Origin: Pseudarthrobacter chlorophenolicus A6
GTDB taxonomy: Bacteria; Actinomycetota; Actinomycetes; Actinomycetales; Micrococcaceae
Assembly (NCBI RefSeq): GCF_000022025.1
Contig: NC_011886.1
Location: 2,645,209 to 2,709,208 of the forward strand
DNA: 64,000 nucleotides
Reading direction: 5' to 3'
Shown here: positions 1 through 8,433 of the stretch, piece by piece
Numbering within the stretch: the first letter of the stretch is position 1
Layout: each line of letters starts with the position of its first letter
The notes under the pieces: model-generated
Told to the model about the DNA's origin: nothing
Database searches by the model: none
The model's input: only the letters and a program-made list of their open reading frames with translations
Translations under genes and position numbers: made by a program

Positions 1-342
1 GGGGCCGTCCTGTGCCAGCAGGGCCTTGTTGCCGGTGACCACGCAGGCACCGTTGGTGAGCGCAGAGAGGATCAGCGTGCGGGCCGGTTCGATGCCGCCC
101 ATCAGTTCGATGACCAGGTCGGCATCCTTGACCAGGGTCTCGGCGTCGGTGGTGAACAGTTCCTGCGGGAGCTCGACGTCGCGCTTGGAGTTCACGTTCC
201 GCACGGCGATGCCGCTGAGCTGCAGGCGGGCACCGGTGCGGGCAGCGAGGGCGTCGGCGTCCTCAATGAGGATCCGCGCAACCTGGGCTCCAACGTTGCC
301 ACAGCCCAGCAGGGCTACTTTCAGCGTTCGCATTTCCGTCAT
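1..342 (-). CDS. hom: Homoserine dehydrogenase, N-terminal part (runs off left edge)
   Basis: NAD(P)-dependent reduction of aspartate semialdehyde to homoserine, the branch point to threonine, methionine and isoleucine. Only the first 114 codons are in the window. They show the Rossmann nucleotide-binding start VALLGCGNVGAQVARIL, then DLVIELMGGIEPA and VVTGNKALLA, all typical of the family. The ATG directly follows the lysA stop (TGAATG), so the two are co-transcribed and probably translationally coupled. A second ATG at 333 is possible. The order argS-lysA-hom is a familiar actinobacterial arrangement. The catalytic domain and any C-terminal ACT domain lie outside the window. Confidence 0.95.
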   Translation of the reverse strand, partial: MTEMRTLKVALLGCGNVGAQVARILIEDADALAARTGARLQLSGIAVRNVNSKRDVELPQELFTTDAETLVKDADLVIELMGGIEPARTLILSALTNGACVVTGNKALLAQDGP

Positions 343-1815
343 TCAGGCTCCCATGTCGCGGTTCAGCAGATCTTCTTCGGTTTCCCCGCGGACAATCAGC
401 CGGGAAGATCCGTCGCGCACAGCGACAACGCCCGGCCGGGCCAGATAGTTGTAGTTGCTCGAGAGGGCCCAGCAGTAGGCGCCGGTCCCCGGTACAGCAA
501 GCAGATCACCGGCTGCCACGTCCTCGGGCAGATATACATCTCTAACAACTATGTCGCCGCTCTCGCAATGTTTGCCCACTACGCGGGACAGCTGCGGGGC
601 GGCGTTGGAGGTGCGGGAGGCCAGGACGGCCGAATAATCCGCGTCGTACAGCACCGGGCGGGCGTTATCGCTCATGCCGCCGTCCACCGAAACATACCGG
701 CGGGGATACGTAACGTTGTCGCCCGCATCACCGTCACCGGAGGTGCCGGGTGCGTCCACGCGGACCGTCTTCAGCGTCCCCACCTCGTACAACGTGAAGG
801 TGGTGCTGCCCACAATGGCGCGTCCCGGTTCGATGGAGATGCGCGGCGCGTCGATGCCAAGCTCTGCGCAGGTGGAACGCACGACGGCGGCCATCGCGTT
901 GGCGATCTCAGCGGCAGGGCGCGGGGTGTCCTCCGGCGTGTAGGCGATCCCGTAGCCGCCGCCGAGGTCCAGTTCCGGCAGGGTGATGGAGTACTTTTCC
1001 TGCATGGCGGCCAGGAAGCGCAACAGCTTCTCGGCAGCGAGGGCAAAGCCATCGGGTTCGAAAATCTGGGATCCGATGTGGCAGTGCAGGCCCAGCAGCT
1101 CGATGCCGGGATGCGCTGTTGCGGCGGCCACCGCTTCCTCGGAGGCGGAAATGCCCGCTTCATCGGTGGTGTCGGCAGCCATGGAGAGGCCGAACTTCTG
1201 GTCCTCGTGGGCGGTGGCAATGAATTCGTGGGTGTGGGCATGCACGCCGGGGGTGAGCCGCAGCATCACCTTCGCCTGCTCCCCGCGCCCCTGCGCGATC
1301 GCACCGACGCGCGCCAGCTCATCGAGGCTGTCCACCACGATCCGCCCCAGGCCCATGTCCAGCGCCCTGTGGATCTCGCCGTCGGACTTGTTGTTGCCGT
1401 GCAGGGCGACGTCGGCCCCGGGGATTCCGGCGCGGTAGGCCACCGCAAGTTCGCCGCCCGAAGCCGTGTCCAGCCGCAGCCCTTCCTCCTCCACCCAGCG
1501 GACCACCGCGGTGCAGAGGAACGACTTGCCGGCATAGTAGACATCCACGCCCCCGCAGATATCCGCGAAGGCGTCGTTGAAGGCGTCGCTGAATGCCCTG
1601 GCCCGGGCACGGAAGTCGTTCTCGCTCATCACGAAGAGCGGCGTCCCGTATTGCCGCTGCAACTCGCTGACGGGGATGCCGCCGATGGCGAGTTCACCGT
1701 CAGCGTTGCGCGCTGCGTCACCGGCCCACATCGGCTCGTGGAGGGCGTTGAGGTCTTCCGGAACGGCAAGCCACTCCGGGGCAAGCGGAGATCCCTGGGC
1801 TGCTGTGTGCGTCAT
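343..1815 (-). CDS. lysA: Diaminopimelate decarboxylase
   Basis: Pyridoxal-phosphate enzyme that decarboxylates meso-diaminopimelate to L-lysine, the last step of lysine synthesis. The 490-residue protein has the fold III PLP-lysine motif YAGKSF (Lys97), the glycine-rich phosphate-binding DLGGGYG, the EPGRAIVG strand, and the C-terminal KHCESGDIV segment that completes the active site across the dimer. The ATG lies 6 nt after the argS stop and hom follows with no gap, so this is the middle gene of an argS-lysA-hom operon. The N-terminal 30 residues before the barrel domain are longer than in enteric LysA, as in other actinobacteria. Confidence 0.96.
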   Translation of the reverse strand: MTHTAAQGSPLAPEWLAVPEDLNALHEPMWAGDAARNADGELAIGGIPVSELQRQYGTPLFVMSENDFRARARAFSDAFNDAFADICGGVDVYYAGKSFLCTAVVRWVEEEGLRLDTASGGELAVAYRAGIPGADVALHGNNKSDGEIHRALDMGLGRIVVDSLDELARVGAIAQGRGEQAKVMLRLTPGVHAHTHEFIATAHEDQKFGLSMAADTTDEAGISASEEAVAAATAHPGIELLGLHCHIGSQIFEPDGFALAAEKLLRFLAAMQEKYSITLPELDLGGGYGIAYTPEDTPRPAAEIANAMAAVVRSTCAELGIDAPRISIEPGRAIVGSTTFTLYEVGTLKTVRVDAPGTSGDGDAGDNVTYPRRYVSVDGGMSDNARPVLYDADYSAVLASRTSNAAPQLSRVVGKHCESGDIVVRDVYLPEDVAAGDLLAVPGTGAYCWALSSNYNYLARPGVVAVRDGSSRLIVRGETEEDLLNRDMGA

Positions 1816-1821
1816 GGGTCC

Positions 1822-3486
1822 CTACATCCGTTCCGGCGCGGAAACGCCCAGGAGGTCAAGGCCGTTGGCCAGTACCTGGCTGGTGGCGTCATTGAGCCAG
1901 AGCCGCGTGCGGTTGACATCAGTGACGGCCTCTTCGCCCATCGGGGCAATGCGGCAGGCGTCATACCAGCGGTGGTAGGCGCCGGCGATGGCCTCGAGGT
2001 GCCGTGCCACCCGGTGCGGTTCGCGCAGTTCCGCGGCTTTGGCCACGATCGACGGGTAGCTGCCCAGGTAGGACAGCAGCTCATTTTCTGTTGCGTGGTC
2101 AAGGAGGGAAGCGTCGAAGCTGTCCGCGCCGTCCACCTGGCGTTCCACGCCGGCTGCCACCGCGTTGCGCGCGGCGCCGCGGGAACGGGCGTGGGCGTAC
2201 TGCACGTAGAACACCGGGTTTTCGTTGCTGTTCTTTTTCAGCAGCTCCGGGTCAAGCGTCAGCGGGGAATCCGCCGGGAAGCGGGCCAGCGAGTAGCGGA
2301 CCGCGTCCTTGCCCAGCCAGTCAATGAGGTCCTTGAGTTCGATGATGTTGCCCGCGCGCTTGGAGAGCTTGGCCCCGTTGACGGAGACGAGCTGGCCGAT
2401 CAGTACCTCGATGTTGACCTCGGGATCGTCCCCGGCGGCGGCGGCAATCGCCTTGAGGCGGTGGATGTAGCCGTGGTGGTCGGCGCCCAGCAGGTAGATC
2501 TTCTCCGTGTAGCCGCGGTCCTTCTTGGAAAGGTAGTAGGCGGCGTCCGCGGCGAAGTAGGTGGGCTCGCCGTTGGCGCGGATCATGACGCGGTCCTTGT
2601 CATCGCCAAAGTCCGTGGTGCGCAGCCAGACCGCGCCGCCGTCGTCGAACACGTGGCCCTGCTCGCGCAGGCGCGCCACGGCACTTTCGATCGCGCCGGC
2701 GTCGTGCAGCTCCTGCTCGGAGAAGAAGACGTCGAATGCGACGCCGAAGTCCGCGAGGGTGGCCTTGATGTCCTTCATCTGGGCTTCGTAGGCGGCAGCA
2801 CGGATGACCGGCAGGGCGGCCACCTCGGTGAGCTCGCGGATGTCCGGGTGCGCCGTCAGGACCTCATGGCCGAGGTCTGCGATGTACTGGCCCGGGTAGC
2901 CGCCCTCGGGGACGGGCAGGCCGTGCAGGCGGGAGTACACGGAGTTGGCGAATGTGTTCATCTGCGAGCCGGCGTCGTTGATGTAGTACTCGGCGGTGAC
3001 GTCGGCGCCCGAGGCGCGCAGCACGCGGGCGATGGCGTCGCCGAGGGCGGCCCACCGCGTATGGCCGATGTGCAGCGGCCCGGTGGGGTTGGCGGAGACG
3101 AATTCCATGTTGACGGTGTGGCCGGCGAGCGCGGTGTTGGTTCCGTACTGCGTGCCGGCCTCGACGATGGCTTTGGCGAGCGCACCGGCGGCAGCGGCGT
3201 CAACGGTGATGTTCAGGAATCCCGGCCCGGCGATATCCACGGCGGAGACGCCGCTGATCGTCTTCAGCCGTGCGCTAAGGATGGTGGCGAATTCGCGGGG
3301 ATTCGTGCCGGCCTGCTTGGCGAGCTGCAGCGCGATGTTGGTGGCCCAGTCGCCGTGGTCCCGGTTCTTGGGTCGCTCCACGCGCACGTCCTCGGGGACG
3401 GCTGATTCTGCCAGGGCGATTTCGCCGGCGGCGACGGCGTCCTTCAGGCATGCGGATATGGCGAGGGAGAGTTCTTCGGGAGTCAC
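1822..3486 (-). CDS. argS: Arginyl-tRNA synthetase
   Basis: Class I aminoacyl-tRNA synthetase charging tRNA-Arg. The 554-residue protein carries the HIGH motif as LHIGH (His139) and the KMSKS motif as KLSKR (Lys373-Lys376), an N-terminal Add-1 domain and a C-terminal DALR anticodon-binding domain. GTG at 3486 was chosen: it gives the expected N-terminus (TPEELSLAISACLKDAV), and a TACCCT -10 motif lies 6 nt upstream, suggesting a leaderless transcript. A reading frame extended to 3600 would add 38 residues that do not look like the family. First gene of the argS-lysA-hom operon. Confidence 0.96.
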   Translation of the reverse strand: MTPEELSLAISACLKDAVAAGEIALAESAVPEDVRVERPKNRDHGDWATNIALQLAKQAGTNPREFATILSARLKTISGVSAVDIAGPGFLNITVDAAAAGALAKAIVEAGTQYGTNTALAGHTVNMEFVSANPTGPLHIGHTRWAALGDAIARVLRASGADVTAEYYINDAGSQMNTFANSVYSRLHGLPVPEGGYPGQYIADLGHEVLTAHPDIRELTEVAALPVIRAAAYEAQMKDIKATLADFGVAFDVFFSEQELHDAGAIESAVARLREQGHVFDDGGAVWLRTTDFGDDKDRVMIRANGEPTYFAADAAYYLSKKDRGYTEKIYLLGADHHGYIHRLKAIAAAAGDDPEVNIEVLIGQLVSVNGAKLSKRAGNIIELKDLIDWLGKDAVRYSLARFPADSPLTLDPELLKKNSNENPVFYVQYAHARSRGAARNAVAAGVERQVDGADSFDASLLDHATENELLSYLGSYPSIVAKAAELREPHRVARHLEAIAGAYHRWYDACRIAPMGEEAVTDVNRTRLWLNDATSQVLANGLDLLGVSAPERM

Positions 3487-3492
3487 CCTTCT

Positions 3493-3498
3493 AGGGTA
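3493..3498 (-). promoter_or_regulatory. Candidate -10 of argS (leaderless type)
   Basis: TACCCT on the minus strand, separated by six bases from the GTG start of argS. Transcription would then begin at or next to the start codon. An AGAAGG stretch lies directly against the GTG with no spacer, so it is unlikely to act as a Shine-Dalgarno site. Confidence 0.5.
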
Positions 3499-3673
3499 CC
3501 GGGGGCCAGTCACAGCAAAGAATTGCGGGCATTTGCTTCGTCGTGCTTCCGCGCAGGGCGCCTCCAAGGAAATCCCAGAGAATGCACAGGGTTGAACCAA
3601 TATGGTGGTTTCAGCGTTGACAAGGTCGTAACGTCCGCCGATACCTGTGATCCCCTACGAAACGAGAGCCTTC

Positions 3674-4162
3674 ATGAGACCCTCAGCACTGAACCGACCA
3701 GTACGCAAGAGCATCTATGTTGGAATCGCCGGGCTGTCCCTCGTGGGCACAGTGGCCGGCTGCGCCCCCTCGGCGGCCGAAAGCAACCCAGCCCCGGCAG
3801 CAGGCGGCGCCTCTGCTGCCGCGACCACACCCTCCGCCGGGGAATCTGCCCTTGCCAGCAGTGGTTCGAGCTACAAGGACGGTACGTACAGCGCCGACGG
3901 CACGTATGTTTCGCCCAACGGAAACGAAAAGGTGGGCGTGCAGCTGACCCTGGCGTCGGGCAAAGTGACGGACGTCCAGATCACCCAGCACCCGTCCAAC
4001 CCCAACACCCGCAAGTTCCAGGGCGAGTTCGCCGGAGGCATCGCCGCCCAGGTGGTGGGCAAGAACATCGAAGACCTCAACGTATCCAAGGTGGCCGGCT
4101 CGTCCCTGACCAGCGGTGGCTTCAACCAGGCCGTGGAGCAGATCAAGTCGGAGGCGCAGTAG
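3674..4162 (+). CDS. FMN-binding domain lipoprotein
   Basis: Probable exported redox carrier holding covalently bound FMN. The 162-residue protein has a lipoprotein signal peptide (RPVRKS, then a hydrophobic stretch to the lipobox VAGC, Cys30), an Ala/Ser/Pro-rich spacer, and an FMN-binding domain similar to those of NqrC and RnfG. Near its C-terminus, GSSLTSGGF (142-150) corresponds to the family motif GATxTS, where the flavin is attached to Thr or Ser; Ser144 is the likely acceptor. The next gene, four bases on, is apbE, which encodes the attaching enzyme, and the third is a membrane flavin reductase. The ATG at 3674 gives the cleanest signal peptide; an upstream in-frame GTG at 3647 is less likely. 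Confidence 0.85.
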   Translation: MRPSALNRPVRKSIYVGIAGLSLVGTVAGCAPSAAESNPAPAAGGASAAATTPSAGESALASSGSSYKDGTYSADGTYVSPNGNEKVGVQLTLASGKVTDVQITQHPSNPNTRKFQGEFAGGIAAQVVGKNIEDLNVSKVAGSSLTSGGFNQAVEQIKSEAQ

Positions 4163-4165
4163 GCG

Positions 4166-5038
4166 GTGCCGCACGCGGACTGGGCTGCTTTTTCGTTCGA
4201 GGGCATCGGGACGCGCTGGGAGGTTTCCACGCCGCACGACCTTGCACCGTCCGCACAGCAGGACCTGCTGGCCCTCGTGGAAAATTTCGACGCCGCCTGG
4301 TCCCGTTTCCGCGCTGACTCACTGGTCACCGCCATGGCCCGGGAACCGGGCAGCTACAGCTTTCCCGCAGAAGCTGCCGGGCTGGGGGAACTGTACAGGA
4401 CGCTGTACGGACTGACCGGCGGCGCCATGACGCCGCTGGTGGGCGCAAGCCTCGAGCGCCTGGGCTACGACGCCGCCTATACCCTCCGGCCGTCAGGTGA
4501 CCCGTTGCCGGCTCCGCGCTGGGAGGATGTGCTGGACTGGAACGGAACGTCGATCAGCACCACCGCTCCGGTGGTGCTGGATATCGGGGCCGCCGGCAAG
4601 GGCCTGCTGGTTGATGTGCTGGCATCCGCCCTGGAAGTACGCGGAGTGGAGGCCTTCATGGTGGACGCCAGCGGTGACCTGCTGGCCCGCGGCCCCGGTA
4701 CCGTCCCGGTGGGGCTCGAACATCCGTACAACCCGGCCCAGGCCATCGGCGTGGTGGAGCTGGGCGGCAGGGCACTGTGCGCTTCCGCCGCCAACCGCCG
4801 GGCCTGGGGCGACGGACTGCACCATGTCCTTGACGCGACCACCGGGCAACCGGTGCGCACCGCCGTCGCAACCTGGGCGCTTGCAGACACCGCCGCCGTG
4901 GCCGACGCCCTCGCCACCGCCCTCTTCTTTGTCCCCGGCGCCGTGCTCGAGGAGTCATTCGACGTTTCCTGGCTGACGGTTTTTTCCGATGGCAGTGCCG
5001 CCTATTCCGCAGAATTCGAAGGGACACTTTTTACATGA
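4166..5038 (+). CDS. apbE: FAD:protein FMN transferase ApbE
   Basis: ApbE-type enzyme that cleaves FAD and attaches the FMN part to Ser/Thr of FMN-binding domains through a phosphoester bond. The 290-residue protein shows the family features: an N-terminal GIGTRWEV segment, LVENFDAAWSRFRADS, the DIGAAGKGLLVD motif and VDASGDLLARG, with the C-terminal block ATWALADTAAVADALATALF. No clear signal peptide is seen, so it may act inside the cell or need another route out. GTG at 4166 has GGAGG 11 bases upstream. The stop overlaps the next ATG (ATGA at 5035). Its obvious substrate is the preceding FMN-binding lipoprotein. Confidence 0.92.
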   Translation: MPHADWAAFSFEGIGTRWEVSTPHDLAPSAQQDLLALVENFDAAWSRFRADSLVTAMAREPGSYSFPAEAAGLGELYRTLYGLTGGAMTPLVGASLERLGYDAAYTLRPSGDPLPAPRWEDVLDWNGTSISTTAPVVLDIGAAGKGLLVDVLASALEVRGVEAFMVDASGDLLARGPGTVPVGLEHPYNPAQAIGVVELGGRALCASAANRRAWGDGLHHVLDATTGQPVRTAVATWALADTAAVADALATALFFVPGAVLEESFDVSWLTVFSDGSAAYSAEFEGTLFT

Positions 5039-6579
5039 GCACTGTTGAGACGCCGTCCGCCGGCCCGGCCCCAACCATTGCCGGGCGGCTGGACACCATG
5101 CTTGGCCGCTTCACGATGTACCGGCTCATCCTGCTGGTCCTGGCTGGCCTGGTGGCGTACAGCCTCCTGCTGGACGTGCTGGGATGGCTGACGTTCGGCA
5201 TTCCGGAGATGCTGGCCCACCTGGCCCTGTGCCTCCTGCTGACCTACGCCTCCAACCGTTCACTGGCGGCGTTGTTCAGGGTGCGCCCGCACTCCGAGTC
5301 CTCCCTCATCACCGGCCTGCTGCTCTACTTCCTGTTCTGGCCTTCGTTCCAGGCCATGGACATCGCCGGCGTGGCACTGGCCTGCGTCCTTGCCTCCGCA
5401 TCCAAATACGCACTGGCATGGCGGGGCAGGCACGTGTTCAACCCTGCAGCCCTTGGCGCCTTCGTGACCGGCCTGACCGGGCTCAACATCGCCACCTGGT
5501 GGGCGGCCACGCCGGCAATGTTGTGGCTTCTGGTTCCCGGCGTCCTGCTGGTCCTGTACCGGACCCGGAAGTTCCTGATGGCCTCGGTGTTCACGGTGGT
5601 CTCTACCTCGATCATCACGATGGAACTGCTGCGGGCCGGTATGGGCCTGGGAATGGGTGTCTGGCAGGCACTGGCGCAGCGTCCGGTGCTGTTCTTCGTG
5701 GGTTTCATGCTGTCGGAACCCCTGACGCTGCCGCCGCGGCGCTGGCAGCAGCTTTCCCTGGCGGCAGTGGTGGGCGTGGTGTTCGCAGTCCCGTACAACT
5801 TCGGCTTCATCGCCAATTCTCCGGAGGCTGCCCTCCTGGTAGGCAACCTTGCGGCCTTCCTGCTGGGCCAGCGCGGCGGCGTAAAGCTCCGCTTTGCCTC
5901 CAGCCGGCCGCTGACGCCCAGCACCACCGAGTTCTCCTTCAGGCCGTCGCATCCCGTACGGTTCCTCCCCGGCCAGTACATGGAGCTTGACCTGCCGCAC
6001 GCGAAGACCGACGGCAAGGGCAGGCGGCGCGTGTTCAGCCTTGCCGGCTCGCCAACGGATCGCCTCGTGAAATTCGGCGTCCGTACTGCCGAACCCCTTT
6101 CCGCGGCCAAGAAAGTCCTGCTGGGGCTGCAGCCCGGTGACGAACTGACGGCCACCTCCGTGGGCGGCGACTTTGTCCTGTCCCGGGATCCGAACCGCCC
6201 GGTGCTCCTGGTCGCTGCGGGCATCGGCATCACGCCGTTCCTCTCGCACGTCGCCTCCGGCGCACTTGAGGAGCGCGACGCTGTGCTGCTCCTGCTGGCC
6301 AGGAGCGCGGACGACGTCGCCTACGCGGACGAGCTCCGGGCTTCGGGCGTGCGGGTCCTGGTCTGCACCGCCGACGGGTCGGAGCCGCCGCGGGGCCTCG
6401 ACGCCGCGCCGGCCGGCAATTCCAGGCTCGACGCAGACGGGCTGAAGGCCCTCGTCCCCGATATCGCAGGCCGCGACGTGTACGTGTCCGGTTCACCTTC
6501 CAGCGTGGCGTCCCTGCGGCGGGCCGCGCGCCGGGCAGGGGCGAGGCGCGTGCATGTGGACTCTTTCTCGGGGTACTGA
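5035..6579 (+). CDS. NqrB/RnfD-like membrane domain fused to a ferredoxin-NAD(P)H reductase module
   Basis: The 514-residue protein has two parts. Residues about 25-280 form several membrane helices, with segments such as SLITGLLLYFLFWPSF and FNPAALGAFVTGL that resemble NqrB/RnfD subunits. Residues about 285-514 form a cytoplasmic FAD/NAD(P)-binding reductase with the FAD motif LPGQYMELDLP, RRVFSLAGSP and the nucleotide-binding VAAGIGITPFLS. The likely role is to take electrons from NAD(P)H inside and pass them through membrane flavin to the covalently flavinylated lipoprotein outside. It overlaps apbE by 4 bp and closes a three-gene operon. The final electron acceptor cannot be told from the sequence. 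Confidence 0.85.
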   Translation: MSTVETPSAGPAPTIAGRLDTMLGRFTMYRLILLVLAGLVAYSLLLDVLGWLTFGIPEMLAHLALCLLLTYASNRSLAALFRVRPHSESSLITGLLLYFLFWPSFQAMDIAGVALACVLASASKYALAWRGRHVFNPAALGAFVTGLTGLNIATWWAATPAMLWLLVPGVLLVLYRTRKFLMASVFTVVSTSIITMELLRAGMGLGMGVWQALAQRPVLFFVGFMLSEPLTLPPRRWQQLSLAAVVGVVFAVPYNFGFIANSPEAALLVGNLAAFLLGQRGGVKLRFASSRPLTPSTTEFSFRPSHPVRFLPGQYMELDLPHAKTDGKGRRRVFSLAGSPTDRLVKFGVRTAEPLSAAKKVLLGLQPGDELTATSVGGDFVLSRDPNRPVLLVAAGIGITPFLSHVASGALEERDAVLLLLARSADDVAYADELRASGVRVLVCTADGSEPPRGLDAAPAGNSRLDADGLKALVPDIAGRDVYVSGSPSSVASLRRAARRAGARRVHVDSFSGY

Positions 6580-6725
6580 TGCGCGTGGCGCAGTGCGCCT
6601 GCGCTGGCTGCTCCGGAGCTGTCAGGGATTGGCCCCGGCCTTAAACCCGCGCCGATTTTCCTTTGCGGGGCACCTTCCTGCTAAGCTCTAGGACGTCCCG
6701 CCAGCAACGGCAGGAACCCCGGATT

Positions 6726-6798
6726 GCCCTCGTAGCTCAGGGGATAGAGCGTCTGCCTCCGGAGCAGAAGGTCGTAGGTTCGAATCCTATCGAGGGCA
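6726..6798 (+). tRNA. tRNA-Arg (anticodon CCG)
   Basis: A 73-base cloverleaf: acceptor GCCCTCG pairs with CGAGGGC, the D arm contains GCTCAGGGGATAGAGC, and the anticodon stem TCTGC/GCAGA encloses CTCCGGA with anticodon CCG. The T arm is GTAGGTTCGAATCCTAT and the discriminator base is A. CCA is not encoded. A possible -10 (TAAGCT) lies at 6682-6687. Confidence 0.97.
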
Positions 6799-6803
6799 CA
6801 GAG

Positions 6804-6835
6804 AAAACCCCGCCGTCCAGTACGGCGGGGTTTTT
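6804..6835 (+). terminator. Rho-independent terminator of tRNA-Arg
   Basis: CCCCGCCGT pairs with ACGGCGGGG around a five-base loop, preceded by AAAA and followed by TTTTT. It starts six bases after the tRNA 3' end. Confidence 0.9.
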
Positions 6836-6986
6836 GGTTTAAGCGCCGGACACCAAGCCCGCCCTGCCATGCGTGCACTGCCGCGGCTGCTGACTGCGGC
6901 GCGGCGGGAATCTGGCTGCAGTGTGGCTGCCGCCAAATGTCGGTGCCCCCTCCTAACCTGAAGTTACCTACTTGAGGGGGTACGCC

Positions 6987-8039
6987 ATGCACGTTCCGTT
7001 CTGCACCATCGTTCCGCCGTACCTGCTGCGGCGTCTTGCCCGGCAGGACGCGCCGGAGTATTCCGCGGCAGCCAGGGCTGCCAAGGAAGCCCTGGGTCAC
7101 GTGAAAAGTGTCCAGGCAGCCCGGATAACCGCCCGGCCAGGGACCCCCACCGGGATGCTGGCGGCCAAACCAGGCCCGGCAACCAGGACCATCTATGACG
7201 CCCAAGGCGCCGAATCCCTCCCCGGAAAACTGGTGCGGAAGGAAGGCGAACCACAGACGGGAGACGCCGCTGCCGATGAAGCCTATGACGGCCTGGGCCA
7301 TACCCACCGCCTCTACGCGGATGTCTTCGGCCGGGACTCCATTGATGGCCGCGGGCTCCCTATGGACGCCACCGTGCATTTCGGCAGGCTGTATGACAAC
7401 GCCTTCTGGGACGGCAAGCAGATGGTCTTTGGTGACGGTGACGGCGCCGTCTTCCAGCGGTTCACCGCCTCACTGAGCGTTATCGGCCACGAGCTGGCGC
7501 ACGGGGTCACGCAGTTTTCCGCCGGCCTGGCCTACCGCAACCAGGCCGGAGCCCTGAACGAATCAATGTCGGATGTCTTCGGCGCGCTCGTGGAGCAGTA
7601 TGTGAAGGGCCAGTCCGCGGCGGAGGCCAGCTGGCTCATCGGGGAAGGACTCTTCACCCCGGAGGTGCAGGGGCAGGCGCTGCGGTCCATGAAGGCCCCG
7701 GGGACGGCATACGACGACGATGTGCTGGGCAAGGATCCCCAGCCCGATTCCATGGACGGCTACGTCCGGACCAGCGCTGACAACGGCGGCGTCCACATCA
7801 ACTCAGGCATCCCCAACAGGGCGTTCTACCTCGTGGCGCAAGCCCTGGGCGGGAACGCCTGGGATGCTCCGGGACGGATCTGGTACGAAACGCTGACCGG
7901 GGGCTCGCTCCCCACCACGGCCACCTTTGCCGTCTTTGCACGCGCCACGCTCGCAGCGGCCGAGGAACTTTTTGGGTCCGACAGCAAGGAGCATGACGCC
8001 GTCCGGCAGGCGTGGGAAACTGTGAAGGTCAAGCTTTAA
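6987..8039 (+). CDS. Protealysin-like M4 (thermolysin family) metalloprotease
   Basis: Zinc endopeptidase of 350 residues. The catalytic HELAH motif is at 168-172 (His168, Glu169, His172), the third zinc ligand Glu192 lies in NESMSD, and the transition-state His270 lies in DNGGVHINSGIPN, with spacing as in thermolysin. The N-terminus is short, with no signal peptide, and contains TIVPPYLLRRL, the conserved PPxLL-type propeptide motif of the protealysin group, whose members have short propeptides and leave the cell, if at all, by an unknown route. The ATG at 6987 has GAGGGGG six bases upstream; an upstream TTG at 6972 is less likely. The next gene encodes an emfourin-like inhibitor, which supports this subgroup. 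Confidence 0.93.
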   Translation: MHVPFCTIVPPYLLRRLARQDAPEYSAAARAAKEALGHVKSVQAARITARPGTPTGMLAAKPGPATRTIYDAQGAESLPGKLVRKEGEPQTGDAAADEAYDGLGHTHRLYADVFGRDSIDGRGLPMDATVHFGRLYDNAFWDGKQMVFGDGDGAVFQRFTASLSVIGHELAHGVTQFSAGLAYRNQAGALNESMSDVFGALVEQYVKGQSAAEASWLIGEGLFTPEVQGQALRSMKAPGTAYDDDVLGKDPQPDSMDGYVRTSADNGGVHINSGIPNRAFYLVAQALGGNAWDAPGRIWYETLTGGSLPTTATFAVFARATLAAAEELFGSDSKEHDAVRQAWETVKVKL

Positions 8040-8099
8040 CAGCTTCCTGACGGCCGGATACAGGCCGCCGGGCTGAGCGGAAGCCCCAGGAACCAGGCC

Positions 8100-8432
8100 A
8101 TGAAGATCAGTGTGGAGCGCACCGGCGGGATTGCGGCAATCACCAGGGTGTGGACGGTGGATGCCCGGTCCGAGACTGCCATCAACCAGTGGCAGCCAAT
8201 CGTTGAGGCGTGCCCCTGGGACGCCGTTCCGCGGACTGCGGTGGCGGCGGCCCGGGAGTTCGCCGACGCCCAGCCGGATCGGTTTATTTACTCCATCCGA
8301 GCCGGCGGGCGCCGCGCCGCACTGCCGGAGCGCGCAGTCACCGGCCCGTGGCGCATCCTCGTGGAGAGTGCCCGGGCCGCAGCGGAAAAGGACCAGGCGT
8401 CAGCGGACGACGACGGGGCGTCCGGCGCGTAG
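8100..8432 (+). CDS. Emfourin-like protealysin inhibitor
   Basis: A 110-residue soluble protein starting MKISVERTGGIAAITRVWTV, which matches my memory of emfourin, the protein inhibitor encoded beside protealysin-like protease genes. No signal peptide or membrane segment is seen. It follows the M4 protease gene by 60 bp on the same strand, so the two probably form an enzyme-inhibitor pair in one transcript. The C-terminal 25 residues are Ala/Asp/Glu-rich and probably disordered. The identification rests on N-terminal likeness plus context; binding to the neighbouring protease is an inference. Confidence 0.8.
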   Translation: MKISVERTGGIAAITRVWTVDARSETAINQWQPIVEACPWDAVPRTAVAAAREFADAQPDRFIYSIRAGGRRAALPERAVTGPWRILVESARAAAEKDQASADDDGASGA

Positions 8433-8433
8433 G

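Noticed and set aside
568..3405. A 945-codon plus-strand frame opposite lysA and argS
   Set aside because: It is antisense to two well-supported genes, has no recognisable domain, and its Gly/Val/Arg/His-rich make-up is typical of GC-rich antisense frames.
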